This document shows positions 7,563-15,998 of a stretch of DNA of 37,252 nt, piece after piece (position 1 is the first letter of the stretch; every line of letters begins with the position of its first letter). A program made the position numbers and the translations under genes. The notes beneath the pieces were generated by a model. The model saw nothing but the letters and a program-made list of their open reading frames with translations. It ran no database searches and was not told where the DNA came from. The stretch covers positions 1 through 37,252 of the forward strand of contig NZ_NIRT01000027.1 in assembly GCF_003207795.1 (NCBI RefSeq), written 5' to 3'. This stretch comes from Komagataeibacter nataicola. GTDB lineage: Bacteria; Pseudomonadota; Alphaproteobacteria; Acetobacterales; Acetobacteraceae.

Positions 7563-7844
7563 TTACTGCTGGCCGTGGTCGCCGTGCTCGTGGTCGCCGT
7601 GCTCGTGATCGCCGTGCTCATGGTCGTGATCGCCATGCTCACCACCGTGCTCACGGTCGCCATGCTCGTCACCGTGCTCACGGTCACCATGCTCGCCGTT
7701 CTGGTCGTGGCCTTCATGGCCGCCGCGATGGCCGCCGTGGTGGCCACGGTGTTCGCCGTGGTGCTGCTCGTTGTTGTCATCCGCATGAGCGGCAACGGGC
7801 AGGGCCAGGCCGAGGGCCGCAGCAAAAAGCAGTGCTTTTTTCAT
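7563..7844 (-). CDS. Exported His-rich, metal-binding-type repeat peptide
   Basis: This 93-aa protein has a clear signal peptide: MKKALLFAAALGLALPVAAHA, with predicted cleavage after AHA. The mature chain is almost wholly His, Gly, Asp and Glu. It begins with HHGEHRGHHGGHRGGH, continues with EHGD/REHG units and ends with tandem DHEHG repeats. Such chains bind transition metals (Zn, Ni, Cu) and may act as periplasmic metal buffers; this is a family-level expectation, not shown here. There is no other domain. The opposite strand is also open, but it gives a meaningless Val/Leu-rich translation. Strand choice rests on the signal peptide and on the adjacent terminator. Confidence 0.8.
   Translation of the reverse strand: MKKALLFAAALGLALPVAAHADDNNEQHHGEHRGHHGGHRGGHEGHDQNGEHGDREHGDEHGDREHGGEHGDHDHEHGDHEHGDHEHGDHGQQ
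7576..7620. repeat. Tandem 15-nt repeats encoding DHEHG units
   Basis: Two identical 15-nt units (7576-7590 and 7591-7605) and a third with two differences (7606-7620) lie in the 3' part of the His-rich gene. Further degenerate units follow to about 7690. The unit length of five codons keeps the frame whatever the copy number, so array length can vary without loss of function. Confidence 0.8.
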
Positions 7845-8010
7845 GTAATCTATTCCTTCCTAACGAACTGATTTTTGCAAATCAGATATTGCCTTATAAA
7901 ATAACGGCCCGATGATATAAAGGGCATACCGCTATTTCATTTGTAACCGAATGCATCACTTATATCTATAAAGGTCAATACCTGAATTTTTTGTGATGCT
8001 GCCATGCATT

Positions 8011-8172
8011 TTAGGCATCATCATACAGGAAATCTTCATCGGATGCCGTGTGTACAGCATCTTGCGGGCGGGCGTAGCCACGCCTGCTGCGCCAGGCGCG
8101 CAACAGGGCTTCACGCCATTCTTCATGCGGCTCTTTGCGGGGTTTGGGGGTGGAATCGGACTGTATGTTCAT
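8011..8172 (-). CDS. Hypothetical small protein (53 aa)
   Basis: Starting at ATG 8172, this ORF encodes a hydrophilic, charged protein: MNIQSDSTPKPRKEPHEEW, then REALLRAWRSRRGYARP and an acidic C-terminus (DEDFLYDD). A weak AAAGG lies about 12 nt upstream. A longer in-frame start at 8298 would add a non-conserved-looking, Cys-containing segment. No family is recognised. The Arg-rich middle and acidic tail are typical of many short alphaproteobacterial hypotheticals. Support is moderate: coherent composition, and no competing gene on either strand. Confidence 0.45.
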   Translation of the reverse strand: MNIQSDSTPKPRKEPHEEWREALLRAWRSRRGYARPQDAVHTASDEDFLYDDA

Positions 8173-8495
8173 GATCCGGAAACCTTTGAAAAAGCCCGCC
8201 AAAGCGCAGGCAGGGATGCTTAACAAATATGGAACATCACAAGTATGACGATTGTATGAATCCTGTTTTGCAGGGCCCCGGCTTTTTTCCTTACGCATGC
8301 GGTTCTGATTGCCATTTTGTGGTATTGTTAGGAATCTATTCTTCTAGTGCAGCAGGTGCACATCTGTCCTGCCGCTACATGCCGTGAGCGATATGCGCAT
8401 TCATCTGGCCCTCGCGTGCCATCCATGGTCTTCTACCAAGCAGGAAACGCCAGGGGCATGAATGTGTCCCGCCCGCAAAGAAAGGAAAACCGACC

Positions 8496-9284
8496 ATGCA
8501 GATTGATCTGACAGGCCGCACGGCCATTGTAACGGGATCGACCGGCGGGATCGGCCTGGCCATTGCGAAGGGACTGGTTACAAGCGGCGCGCATGTCGTC
8601 ATCAATGGACGCCGCCCGGCAGCGGTCGCGCAGGCGGTCGAGGCCCTTTCCGCTCTGGGCAGGGGTGGCGTGGCTGGCTTTACGGGCGATCTGGGCACGG
8701 CGGAAGGGTGTGCTGCGCTGGTGGCAAGCCACCCGCATTGCGACATCCTGATCAACAATCTGGGCATTTTTGAGCAAAAAGACTTTTTTGAAACCCCGGA
8801 TGCCGACTGGACCCGTTTTTTCGAGGTCAATGTCATGTCTGGCGTACGGCTTTCACGCGCCTATCTGCCAGGAATGCAGGCGCGTGACTGGGGGCGTGTG
8901 GTGTTCATTTCATCGGAATCGGCGTTCAACATTCCGGTCGAGATGATTCATTACGGTTTCAGCAAGACCGCGCAGGTCACCATCGCACGCGGCCTGGCGG
9001 AGCGGATGGCGGGCACCAATGTAACCGTCAATTCCGTGCTGCCCGGGCCGACCCTGTCGGAAGGGCTGGCGGAAATGCTCCGCCCCGAGCAGCAAAAAAC
9101 CGGCAGGACGATGGAGGAAGTGGCGGCGGACTTCGTGATGCAACACCGCCCATCCTCCATCATCCGCCGTGCCGCCAGTGTGGATGAGGTGGCGAATATG
9201 GTGGTTTACCTCTCTTCGCCGCAGGCATCGGCCACGACGGGGGCAGCCGTGCGCGTTGACGGTGGCGTGCTGAGCACGATCTGA
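8496..9284 (+). CDS. SDR family NAD(P)-dependent oxidoreductase
   Basis: This 262-aa classical short-chain dehydrogenase/reductase has the N-terminal Rossmann motif TGSTGGIGLAIA (residues about 13-24), NNLG near residue 87, catalytic Ser140 in VVFISSESA and Y153-x-x-x-K157 in HYGFSK. The C-terminal end GAAVRVDGGVLSTI is typical of 3-oxoacyl-ACP reductase-like SDRs. It reduces or oxidises a carbonyl/alcohol with NAD(P)H; the substrate is unknown. A good AAAGGAAAA ribosome-binding site precedes the ATG. The sulfurtransferase follows on the same strand after 127 nt, probably as a separate unit. Confidence 0.9.
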   Translation: MQIDLTGRTAIVTGSTGGIGLAIAKGLVTSGAHVVINGRRPAAVAQAVEALSALGRGGVAGFTGDLGTAEGCAALVASHPHCDILINNLGIFEQKDFFETPDADWTRFFEVNVMSGVRLSRAYLPGMQARDWGRVVFISSESAFNIPVEMIHYGFSKTAQVTIARGLAERMAGTNVTVNSVLPGPTLSEGLAEMLRPEQQKTGRTMEEVAADFVMQHRPSSIIRRAASVDEVANMVVYLSSPQASATTGAAVRVDGGVLSTI

Positions 9285-9411
9285 CCCGGCGGGCCTGCGC
9301 GCATGCGTCCCGCGCCGGTCATGGCCGGGGCATGCCGCAGCCCCTCCATGCCCATGCGGATTACTGGTAGGAGAGCAGGATCTGTCCACCTCCTTGCCGC
9401 AGGGAATTTTC

Positions 9412-10281
9412 ATGTCCACCACCGTTCTTTATTCACCAGACGACGTGCGTGCCGCAGGCAGCAATGCTCTCCTGATTGACGTGCGCGACCCCAAGGATTT
9501 CGCGGCAGGTCACATTCCCGGCGCTGTCAACATGCCAGACATCTTTACCTACCTGGCTGAAACCACGCAGGACGGGCTGCACAAGCTGCAGCAGACCTTC
9601 GCCACCCTTTTCGCCGATTACGGGCTGGACGGCACCACGACCGCCATCGTGTATGAAGATGCCCTGCACACCCGCTATGGCGCGTCGTGCCGGGGCTACT
9701 GGATCCTGCGTTATCTGGGTTACCCCAAGGTGGGCATTCTTGATGGCGGACTGAGCGCGTGGCGCGGGGCAGGGGGCACGCTGACCACCGATGTCGCCAG
9801 CCCTGCCAGCACGGACTTCCCCCTGCGGCCCGATGCCAGCCTCATGGCAACGCAGGACGAAGTGCGGGCGGCGCTGGGTTCTTCCACCATCAAGCTGCTC
9901 GACAACCGCGACCGGGTGGAATGGCTGGCCGAAAGTTCATCGCCCTACGGGGTTGATTTCGCGCCGCGCAAGGGCCGCATTCCCGGTGCCGTGTGGATCG
10001 AATGGTATGACTTCATGAAGGTGACCGACAATCACGCCGCCTTCCGCACGCCCGATGAAATCCGGGCGCTGGCCGCCACGCGTAACCTGCACCCTGATGA
10101 TGACATCATCATTTACTGTTTCAAGGGCGCGCGTGCCGCCAACACCTATGTGGCGCTGGCCTCGGCCGGGTTCAGCAGACTGCGTATCTACATGGGTTCG
10201 TGGAACGAATGGTCGCGTAATCCGGCATTACCTGTTGAAGGCGGGCTGCCAAAGGCTGCCGCACCCTATAACGGCGCCTGA
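9412..10281 (+). CDS. Two-domain sulfurtransferase (rhodanese)
   Basis: This 289-aa protein has two rhodanese domains. The inactive N-terminal one contains LLIDVRDPKDFAAGHIPGA, and the C-terminal one carries the active-site loop IIYCFKGARAANT with Cys at about residue 236. It is likely a thiosulfate or 3-mercaptopyruvate sulfurtransferase moving sulfane sulfur to cyanide or thiols. The start at ATG 9412 has AGGGA (9401-9405) 6 nt upstream; the in-frame TTG at 9394 lies before that site. The loop CFKGAR differs from the mercaptopyruvate type (CG[S/T]G), so the thiosulfate type is more likely. A hairpin follows at 10399. Confidence 0.88.
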   Translation: MSTTVLYSPDDVRAAGSNALLIDVRDPKDFAAGHIPGAVNMPDIFTYLAETTQDGLHKLQQTFATLFADYGLDGTTTAIVYEDALHTRYGASCRGYWILRYLGYPKVGILDGGLSAWRGAGGTLTTDVASPASTDFPLRPDASLMATQDEVRAALGSSTIKLLDNRDRVEWLAESSSPYGVDFAPRKGRIPGAVWIEWYDFMKVTDNHAAFRTPDEIRALAATRNLHPDDDIIIYCFKGARAANTYVALASAGFSRLRIYMGSWNEWSRNPALPVEGGLPKAAAPYNGA

Positions 10282-10398
10282 CGGAAGGAATGAGAAGACC
10301 TGTATGCCTGTCCAGGCGCGAAAGTCCCCTGTCGGAGCACGCCAGGAGATGGGCTGTAAATAGCTTGTTTATAAAGAATTCAGAAAATTTTCCAGGTA

Positions 10399-10420
10399 TC
10401 GCCTTTTTCCCAAAAGGCGA
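10399..10420. terminator. Hairpin between convergent genes
   Basis: A perfect 9-bp stem TCGCCTTTT/AAAAGGCGA (10399-10407 and 10412-10420) with loop TCCC lies between the sulfurtransferase (+) and the LysR gene (-). The flanking GGTA/CACC extends it imperfectly. The T- and A-rich arms allow weak termination on either strand. Confidence 0.6.
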
Positions 10421-10443
10421 CACCTTCTGAAGCTTTTATAATT

Positions 10444-11382
10444 TCAGGGTATTATCGGGGCGGCCCTACAATCCCTCTGCCGGGCGTGGCGGGCCATGAT
10501 GTCCCGGGTCATGGCCTCGACCTGCCGCGTCAGGCGTGAAAGCTGCCGGGTGCGGTCATGCACCAGGGCGAGCGTGAGATGAGGCACCTGCACGCCCGCA
10601 AGCGGCACGAAGGCCAGTTCCCCACGCAGGACTTCAGCCATGACATCGAGTGAACTGAGAAAGCAGATCCCGATCCCCGCCGCCACCAGCGACAGCATCA
10701 TCTGCACATTGTTCGCCCGCGCGGCCACCGGCGGGCTGATGCGCGCGCCACGTAGCAGCCCGTCAAACACGGAGGCAATGGCAAGCGGCTGCTCGGGCAT
10801 GATGACGGGATGGTCCATGCACTGCGCCAGCCTGACCGAGCTTTTCCGCGCCAGCGGGTGCGCAGGCGGGCACACGAAGCCAAGGGGAAAGGTCATGCGA
10901 TGCAACACCACGATGTCGCGCATGTCATCGGGGTCGAGCACAAGGGCCAGGTCTCCTTCACCCGACAGGAGTGCCTGGCAGATCCGTTTATTGTCACGGA
11001 TATTCACGTTCAGCACCACGCCCGGATGGCTGGCCTTCATGTCTGCTACGAGCTGCGGCACGAAAGCACGTGACAGGGCCTCAGGCGCAAGCAGGTCAAC
11101 CTGCCCGCGACGGATGCCTTTCAGGTCATCGATCTGGCGGGTCAGGTCATCGAGATCCTTAACCCAGCGCCGGGCGCAGGCATAAAACAGTTCGCCAGCC
11201 GCTGTCAGGCGCATGCCGGTGGGCAGGCGCTCGAACAGGGGGGTCTGCAATTCCTTTTCCCCCAGCAGGATATGCCGGTTGATGGCCGAACCAGCGATGT
11301 GCAGTTCCTCTGCCGCGCGACGGATGGATTTATGGCGCGCAACCGCCAGAAAATAGACCATAAAGCGTGAAAAGGGATGCAT
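10444..11382 (-). CDS. LysR-family transcriptional regulator
   Basis: This 312-aa protein has an N-terminal winged HTH at residues about 6-65 (FMVYFLAVARHKSIRRAAEE, then HILLGEKELQTPLFERLPTG) followed by a two-lobe effector-binding domain. It is divergent from the Rieske oxygenase operon across a 121-nt region with inverted repeats, the usual LysR layout. By analogy it would control the oxygenase genes in response to their aromatic or related substrate. The HTH sequence is slightly unusual (AINRHILLGEKEL instead of SVS..I..LE..L), as in LysR subgroups linked to aromatic metabolism. Confidence 0.85.
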   Translation of the reverse strand: MHPFSRFMVYFLAVARHKSIRRAAEELHIAGSAINRHILLGEKELQTPLFERLPTGMRLTAAGELFYACARRWVKDLDDLTRQIDDLKGIRRGQVDLLAPEALSRAFVPQLVADMKASHPGVVLNVNIRDNKRICQALLSGEGDLALVLDPDDMRDIVVLHRMTFPLGFVCPPAHPLARKSSVRLAQCMDHPVIMPEQPLAIASVFDGLLRGARISPPVAARANNVQMMLSLVAAGIGICFLSSLDVMAEVLRGELAFVPLAGVQVPHLTLALVHDRTRQLSRLTRQVEAMTRDIMARHARQRDCRAAPIIP

Positions 11383-11385
11383 GCG

Positions 11386-11431
11386 TTCTCATTTTGAGAA
11401 TGATAAAGGCTCAATTATGATATATCTGAGC
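11386..11431. promoter_or_regulatory. Operator-like dyads between LysR gene and oxygenase operon
   Basis: Two inverted repeats share CTCA/TGAG cores. TTCTCA-TTT-TGAGAA (11386-11400) lies four bases before the LysR start codon. GCTCA-N13-TGAGC (11409-11431) lies in the middle of the interval. The first fits the T-N11-A shape of LysR sites and would overlap the regulator's own ribosome-binding site, as in autorepression. Binding is inferred from position. Confidence 0.5.
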
Positions 11432-11503
11432 GCACGCTGTATGTGAAATGATCTTCCTGAAAGCCGCCAGAGCCTTTCCGGCCTGTTCAGGAGATCCTCT
11501 ACC

Positions 11504-12544
11504 ATGACCCTCGCTGCCCCAGCCCATTCCTTGCCCCGCAACATGACATTTGATGCCGATGACTGGCTGATCCTGGCCCGTTGCTGGCACCCCGTGGCTC
11601 TGGTGCGCGACCTGGGCACGCAACCGCTGGGCGTGACCCTGCTTGATGTCCCACTGGTGCTCTACCGCGCGGGCGATGCAATCGTGGTGGCTGATGACCT
11701 GTGCCCGCATCGCGGCGTGCCGCTGAGCATGGGCAAGGGAGATGGCCAGAGCGTGGCCTGTGCCTATCATGGCTTCCGCTTTGGCCAGCAGGGGCGGTGC
11801 GTCAGGGTGCCAGCTCACCCTGAAAACGCCATTCCCGGCAAGCTGAACCTGCGCACCTACCCGGCGGTGGAGCGCTACGGCCTGATCTGGACCTGCCTGC
11901 GCCCCGATGAGGCACCGCCGGTCATTCCGCCCATGCCGCACTGGAATGACCCGGCCTATCAGCAGATCAACTGCCCCTTTATCGACATTGCCGGTTTTGC
12001 GGGGCGGCAGGTGGAGGGGTTCATTGACGTGGCCCATTTTGCCTTCGTGCATACCGACACCTTCGCCGACCCCGAAAACCCCGTGGTGCCTCCCTATAAA
12101 ACGCACCTCACGCCTGATGGGTTCGAGGCCGAATATCGCAGCAGCGTGGGTAACTACCCCATTGGCAAGGCCGACCGGGGGCGCCCCGGCTTTGAATGGC
12201 TGCGTCACTTCCGGGTGCATGTGCCTTTTACCGCCACGCTGGAAATCCATTTTCCCGATAACGGACGGCTGGTCATCATGAACGCGGCCTCACCGGTATC
12301 AGCGCGACAGACGCGCATGTTCGCGCCGATGTGCCGCAACTTCGACAAGGAGCTGCCGCTGCAGGATGTCTATGACTTCAATCTGCGCGTATTCGAGGAA
12401 GACCGCGCACTTGTCGAGGCCCAGAAGCCCGAGAACCTGCCGCTCGACCCCACGCTTGAGGCCCATGTCATGGCCGACCGCAGTTCGATCGCCTATCGCC
12501 GTGCCCTGCGCACGATGGGCCTGAGCCAGTTTTTCACGGCATAA
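11504..12544 (+). CDS. Rieske oxygenase alpha subunit, VanA-like
   Basis: This 346-aa oxygenase has a Rieske [2Fe-2S] domain with C67-x-H69 (CPHRG) and C86-x2-H89 (CAYHG). The mononuclear iron site is D175, H178 and H183 in EGFIDVAHFAFVH. This is the layout of vanillate O-demethylase and related aromatic oxygenases, which hydroxylate or O-demethylate a substrate using electrons from a partner reductase. The reductase gene starts 4 nt after its stop. The substrate is not identified. Control by the divergent LysR gene is likely. Confidence 0.88.
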   Translation: MTLAAPAHSLPRNMTFDADDWLILARCWHPVALVRDLGTQPLGVTLLDVPLVLYRAGDAIVVADDLCPHRGVPLSMGKGDGQSVACAYHGFRFGQQGRCVRVPAHPENAIPGKLNLRTYPAVERYGLIWTCLRPDEAPPVIPPMPHWNDPAYQQINCPFIDIAGFAGRQVEGFIDVAHFAFVHTDTFADPENPVVPPYKTHLTPDGFEAEYRSSVGNYPIGKADRGRPGFEWLRHFRVHVPFTATLEIHFPDNGRLVIMNAASPVSARQTRMFAPMCRNFDKELPLQDVYDFNLRVFEEDRALVEAQKPENLPLDPTLEAHVMADRSSIAYRRALRTMGLSQFFTA

Positions 12545-12548
12545 CGTC

Positions 12549-13493
12549 ATGTCAGCTCTTTTTCCTGTTGTCGTGCGCGACGTCATGCCGGAGGGCGTTG
12601 ACTGCATCCGCCTGCGCCTCGCGGCAGCGCCGGGGCAGGGGACGCTGCCCCGCTTCGCGCCCGGCGCGCATGTTGATGTCCTGACCCCCTCGGGGCTGGT
12701 GCGCCAGTATTCGCTGTGTGGCGATGTTGATGATCCCGGTGTTTACGAACTGTGCATCAAGCGCGAAGCCGCCTCACGCGGGGGATCGGACTCCCTGTGC
12801 CGCATGGTGGATAAGGGGATGGAACTGCACATCTCGCCGCCCCGCAATGCCTTCGCGCTGCCGGTCGCGCAACACTATGTGCTGATTGCAGGCGGGATCG
12901 GGATTACGCCGCTCCTGTCCATGATGGCGCGGCTACAGCGCCAGGGCGCGGACTGGACACTGTATTATTACACACGCACGCCCGATCAGGCACCGTTCAG
13001 GGGCCGACTGCTTGTCGCCCCCTATGTGAATCGCGTGCACATGGCCAGAAGCCTCAAACAGGGCTATCCTGCCGCATTGGCCCATCCTGAAGCAGATACG
13101 GCCATCATGCTGTGTGGGCCAAATGGTTTCATGCAGGCTGTCTCGTCCCACGCCATCGCGGCGGGCTGGGAACCTGAGCAGATCCATACGGAATATTTCT
13201 GCCCGACGGAAGCGGCGCCTGATGATGAAGAACAGGCATTTGAAGTCATACTGGCCCGCTCCGGACGCAGCCTCACCGTGCCGCCCGGCCAGAGCATTGC
13301 CGACGCCCTGATGGCGGCAGGCATCGAGGTCAATCTCTCATGTGAACAGGGCATGTGCGGGGCCTGTGTCGTGCCACTTCTGGCCGGAGAAGGTGCGCAC
13401 CGTGACATGGTAATGACCGAGGAGGAGCAGGCCTGCAGCATTGCCCTGTGCTGCTCACGCGCCCGCACGCCCTCCCTCACACTGGACCTGTAA
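12549..13493 (+). CDS. Rieske oxygenase reductase, VanB-like (PDR family)
   Basis: This 314-aa reductase has three modules in the phthalate dioxygenase reductase order. A flavin-binding barrel carries RQYSLCGD near residue 55, an NAD(P)H-binding domain carries IAGGIGITPLLSMM near 115, and a C-terminal plant-type [2Fe-2S] ferredoxin has C265, C270, C273 and C301 or C302. It passes electrons from NAD(P)H through FMN and the cluster to the Rieske oxygenase encoded 4 nt upstream, so the pair forms one two-component enzyme in one operon. After its stop the sequence becomes strongly AT-rich. Confidence 0.9.
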   Translation: MSALFPVVVRDVMPEGVDCIRLRLAAAPGQGTLPRFAPGAHVDVLTPSGLVRQYSLCGDVDDPGVYELCIKREAASRGGSDSLCRMVDKGMELHISPPRNAFALPVAQHYVLIAGGIGITPLLSMMARLQRQGADWTLYYYTRTPDQAPFRGRLLVAPYVNRVHMARSLKQGYPAALAHPEADTAIMLCGPNGFMQAVSSHAIAAGWEPEQIHTEYFCPTEAAPDDEEQAFEVILARSGRSLTVPPGQSIADALMAAGIEVNLSCEQGMCGACVVPLLAGEGAHRDMVMTEEEQACSIALCCSRARTPSLTLDL

Positions 13494-13965
13494 CATCCAT
13501 GCTGACGATCTGTCCGGTCTATTTATATTATATAAATTAAAATAAATTTACTAAAAACGATGGTGTATTCAAAATACTTTATGAACAAATATTTGTTTGA
13601 AAATACCTAATTTGCAGTAAATTATTAAAATATGCTTACACAAAGACAAATATTTAACACAGCATAAATTATAAACTATTTTGTATAATTATTATATTTT
13701 GATAATTTCTTTATTATGGACGGAAATTATTATATTCTGTAGCGTTTATGACAAAAGAAAAATCATCATGTCCTGTATTAAAACCCGACGCGCCCCTGTA
13801 AAGGGACAGGATACGAACGGTGCACAGGAAAAACAAAAAACTGGTTTGAATTTCAGACTTATATAACTTCTGACCACATGGGCAGGTCGGTGCGTTACAC
13901 CAATGCCATTGACACAATACATACCATCATGACAAAGCCGTTGCACGGATCCAATGGAGTGAAAT
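13494..13965. other. AT-rich intergenic region (472 nt), no supported gene
   Basis: From about 13515 to 13760 the sequence is very rich in A and T, unlike the GC-rich surroundings. It contains a 14-bp palindrome AACAAATATTTGTT (13584-13597), framed by TTCAAA and TTTGAA (13568 and 13596) and by two AAAATAC direct repeats. ACAAATATTT recurs at about 13646. Short ORFs here have poor codon use and no ribosome-binding site. It probably holds the promoter and operators of the downstream TetR gene. Confidence 0.6.
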
Positions 13966-14553
13966 ATGCCGCGCGACGAAGGTGCCGCACCGACCCGGCA
14001 ACACATTATTGAAAGCTTTGTTGCCCTTATTGAAGAGTGCGATGATGTCACGATCTCGACGGTCCGTATTGCAGAACGCGCCAATCTTTCTGTAAGAACC
14101 ATCTATAAGTATTTTCCCTGCCGTGATGCCCTGTTGCAGGCTACGGGTGAATGGCTGAATACGCAGGTATTTGGCTTTGCGCTGGGTACAGGCAAGAATG
14201 ATCTGGTGCAGGGTTTCCGCATTGCGGCGGAGCGGTTTGACGAGCATCCCAATCTTTCTCGCATCCTTGCCCTGACACGGGTCGGGCGTTCGATGCGGAT
14301 CAAGTTCCGCAATGAGCTTGCCATCCGCCGGCGTAGAACGCTATGGCGCGACACGCCCGAGGTACCAGCCGCCGACCGGCGCCGGGCAGAAGCCGTGATC
14401 GCCTGCCTGGACAATATCCAGTCGTGGCTGACACTCAAGGAAGAGTTTGATATGAACGGCAGCGAGGCAGGGACCGCCATAAGTTGGGCAATCGAAGTGA
14501 TCCTGCGTGAAACCCGTGCCGCAGCATCTTCAGATCAGCCTCCCCAACCATGA
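13966..14553 (+). CDS. TetR/AcrR-family transcriptional regulator
   Basis: This 195-aa regulator has a TetR-type HTH at residues about 10-55 (TRQHIIESFVALIEE, then TVRIAERANLSVRTIYKYFP). The C-terminal two thirds is helical and would bind a ligand. It is convergent with the second TetR gene at 14682. Its target is not evident: there is no divergent partner, and the AT-rich region upstream may be its own operator. The DNA-binding helix SVRTIYKYFPCRDALL matches the family well. Confidence 0.85.
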   Translation: MPRDEGAAPTRQHIIESFVALIEECDDVTISTVRIAERANLSVRTIYKYFPCRDALLQATGEWLNTQVFGFALGTGKNDLVQGFRIAAERFDEHPNLSRILALTRVGRSMRIKFRNELAIRRRRTLWRDTPEVPAADRRRAEAVIACLDNIQSWLTLKEEFDMNGSEAGTAISWAIEVILRETRAAASSDQPPQP

Positions 14554-14681
14554 ACATCAAAGCCCGGCGTGGCGATGGGCACTGCGGGCAACAGGGATCA
14601 TGGCATATAAAACGGTTATCCGGGCCAAGCAGCATCAACAAGGCGAATGATCCGGAGCGCGGCTTCCATCATACCATCAGT

Positions 14682-15425
14682 CTAGCCTGTTCCGTCCGGG
14701 TTTGCATCTAGCGCGCGGGCCAGATCGCCCCTTATGAAGGCATCGAGAATGCCGTTCAGAAAAGTAGCCATGGCTTCACGCGGGTTATCACTATCTGAAA
14801 AAGGTCCGTTGGATGCGTTCGTGACGAATAGATTCGATAAACCGCAAAGCATGGCGTACATACCGTAACCGACCTCCACCTTTCGGCCCAGGGTTTTCAT
14901 GTCATTGGGGCCGAAATCGTCGGTTAACGCAAAAACCCGCTTGCCATAGATCAATTCCATCAGATCCTCGAACGCAGCGCCTGCCATGATGCGGTAGCGT
15001 GGATAGGCATAGGCATCCGGTATGTAACCGGACATGAGCCGGTAGATCTGGGGGTTGGTGCAAGCAAAGTCCACGCAGTAGAATACAATGCGCTTGAGCG
15101 CATCGGTGCGATTGGCGCAAGTGCGATTGATATGGGCGATCTGCTTGCGAAAAGCCTGAAAATGCTCCACGGCAATTTCAAGCAGCAGGTCGTTCAGGCT
15201 CCCGTAGTGATTATAGAAATTGGCAGGAGCGACTTTGATTTCCCGGGCAAGGCGACGTACCGACAGATCTTCGAGCCGTTCAGATTCGAGTATTCTGATA
15301 GTCGCGATTCTCAGATCTTCAGAGACGTTTCCTTTATGATAGGCTCTCGGAATGGGACGGCATCCTTCTGAAATGAGCCGGAACGAAATACGTTCCCAGC
15401 GTATGTTACTGATAATTATAATCAA
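14682..15425 (-). CDS. TetR-family regulator, divergent from the cellulose operon
   Basis: This protein of about 247 aa has a TetR HTH (RIATIRILESERLEDLSVRR, then REIKVAPANFYNHYGSLNDL) and a TetR_C-type effector domain containing FDLMELIYGKR-like and YGMYAMLCGLSNLF segments. The 5' end is uncertain. The first in-frame start is TTG at 15425, in AT-rich DNA without a ribosome-binding site, and no ATG or GTG precedes the HTH. The gene is divergent from bcsAB2 across 657 nt that carry TGAAC/GTTCA dyads, so local control of cellulose genes is possible. That is an inference from position. Confidence 0.78.
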   Translation of the reverse strand: MIIIISNIRWERISFRLISEGCRPIPRAYHKGNVSEDLRIATIRILESERLEDLSVRRLAREIKVAPANFYNHYGSLNDLLLEIAVEHFQAFRKQIAHINRTCANRTDALKRIVFYCVDFACTNPQIYRLMSGYIPDAYAYPRYRIMAGAAFEDLMELIYGKRVFALTDDFGPNDMKTLGRKVEVGYGMYAMLCGLSNLFVTNASNGPFSDSDNPREAMATFLNGILDAFIRGDLARALDANPDGTG

Positions 15426-15692
15426 ATATTATGTCATGATTGCGGAACATAAAAAAATTTATAAGAATTGTATAAAATATGAAAAAATTCCTATTTACGT
15501 ATTCAGATTGCGCCCTGGAAGCCATTTGTCATAAATCCAAAGAGTCCCCATGCCCAACCAGAACTGAAACTTCAGATCTCCTGCCTGGGCAGGATGGCCA
15601 GAACACCCGGGATGTAACGCATCAGGTTATTGCCGACTTTGGCCAATCGGCATTTTGTAAGAATTCCTTCCTACGATATTGACGTTTGATCG

Positions 15693-15709
15693 TATGAACT
15701 CTGTTCATA
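15693..15709. promoter_or_regulatory. Perfect dyad TATGAAC-TCT-GTTCATA
   Basis: A 7-bp inverted repeat with a 3-nt spacer, operator-like in size, lies between the divergent TetR gene and bcsAB2. Its TGAAC/GTTCA core recurs at 15986. Confidence 0.5.
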
Positions 15710-15985
15710 TCAAAAAGGAAATGCGCTGCCAGAAGCGGCCTGCCTGAGACCCCTTGGAAATTTCATAAAAATTAACATTTTCAGACGGCATGACGGCAAA
15801 AAAACACATCATTCATGCCCTGTTATGCTGCAGATCTTTCTTCTTGACAGAACGTTAATCGGAAATTAACACCGTTAATATGTTCAATAAACATCAATTT
15901 TAAGATAGGGATGAACGCATACCGATCAACCACCTGTATTCTTTAATATTTTATTGAATCAGGCGGTAAAATTTTAAGGTTTAAG

Positions 15986-15998
15986 TGAACAATGTTCA
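15986..15998. promoter_or_regulatory. Perfect dyad TGAACA-A-TGTTCA
   Basis: A 6-bp inverted repeat with a 1-nt spacer lies 85 nt before the bcsAB2 start. It shares the TGAAC/GTTCA core with the dyad at 15693, which suggests one dimeric regulator binds both. Confidence 0.5.

Noticed and set aside
7575-7871. Plus-strand open frame opposite the His-rich gene
   Set aside because: It is the mirror of His/Asp codons (CAC and GAC read as GTG and GTC), giving a Val/Leu-rich product with no ribosome-binding site; the minus strand has the signal peptide.
13681-13866. 61-codon plus ORF in the AT-rich region
   Set aside because: Its first half is just AT-rich DNA read as Ile/Tyr, and no ribosome-binding site is present.
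15479-15682. 67-codon plus ORF upstream of bcsAB2
   Set aside because: No ribosome-binding site, mixed composition and location in an AT-rich control region; not supported as a gene.
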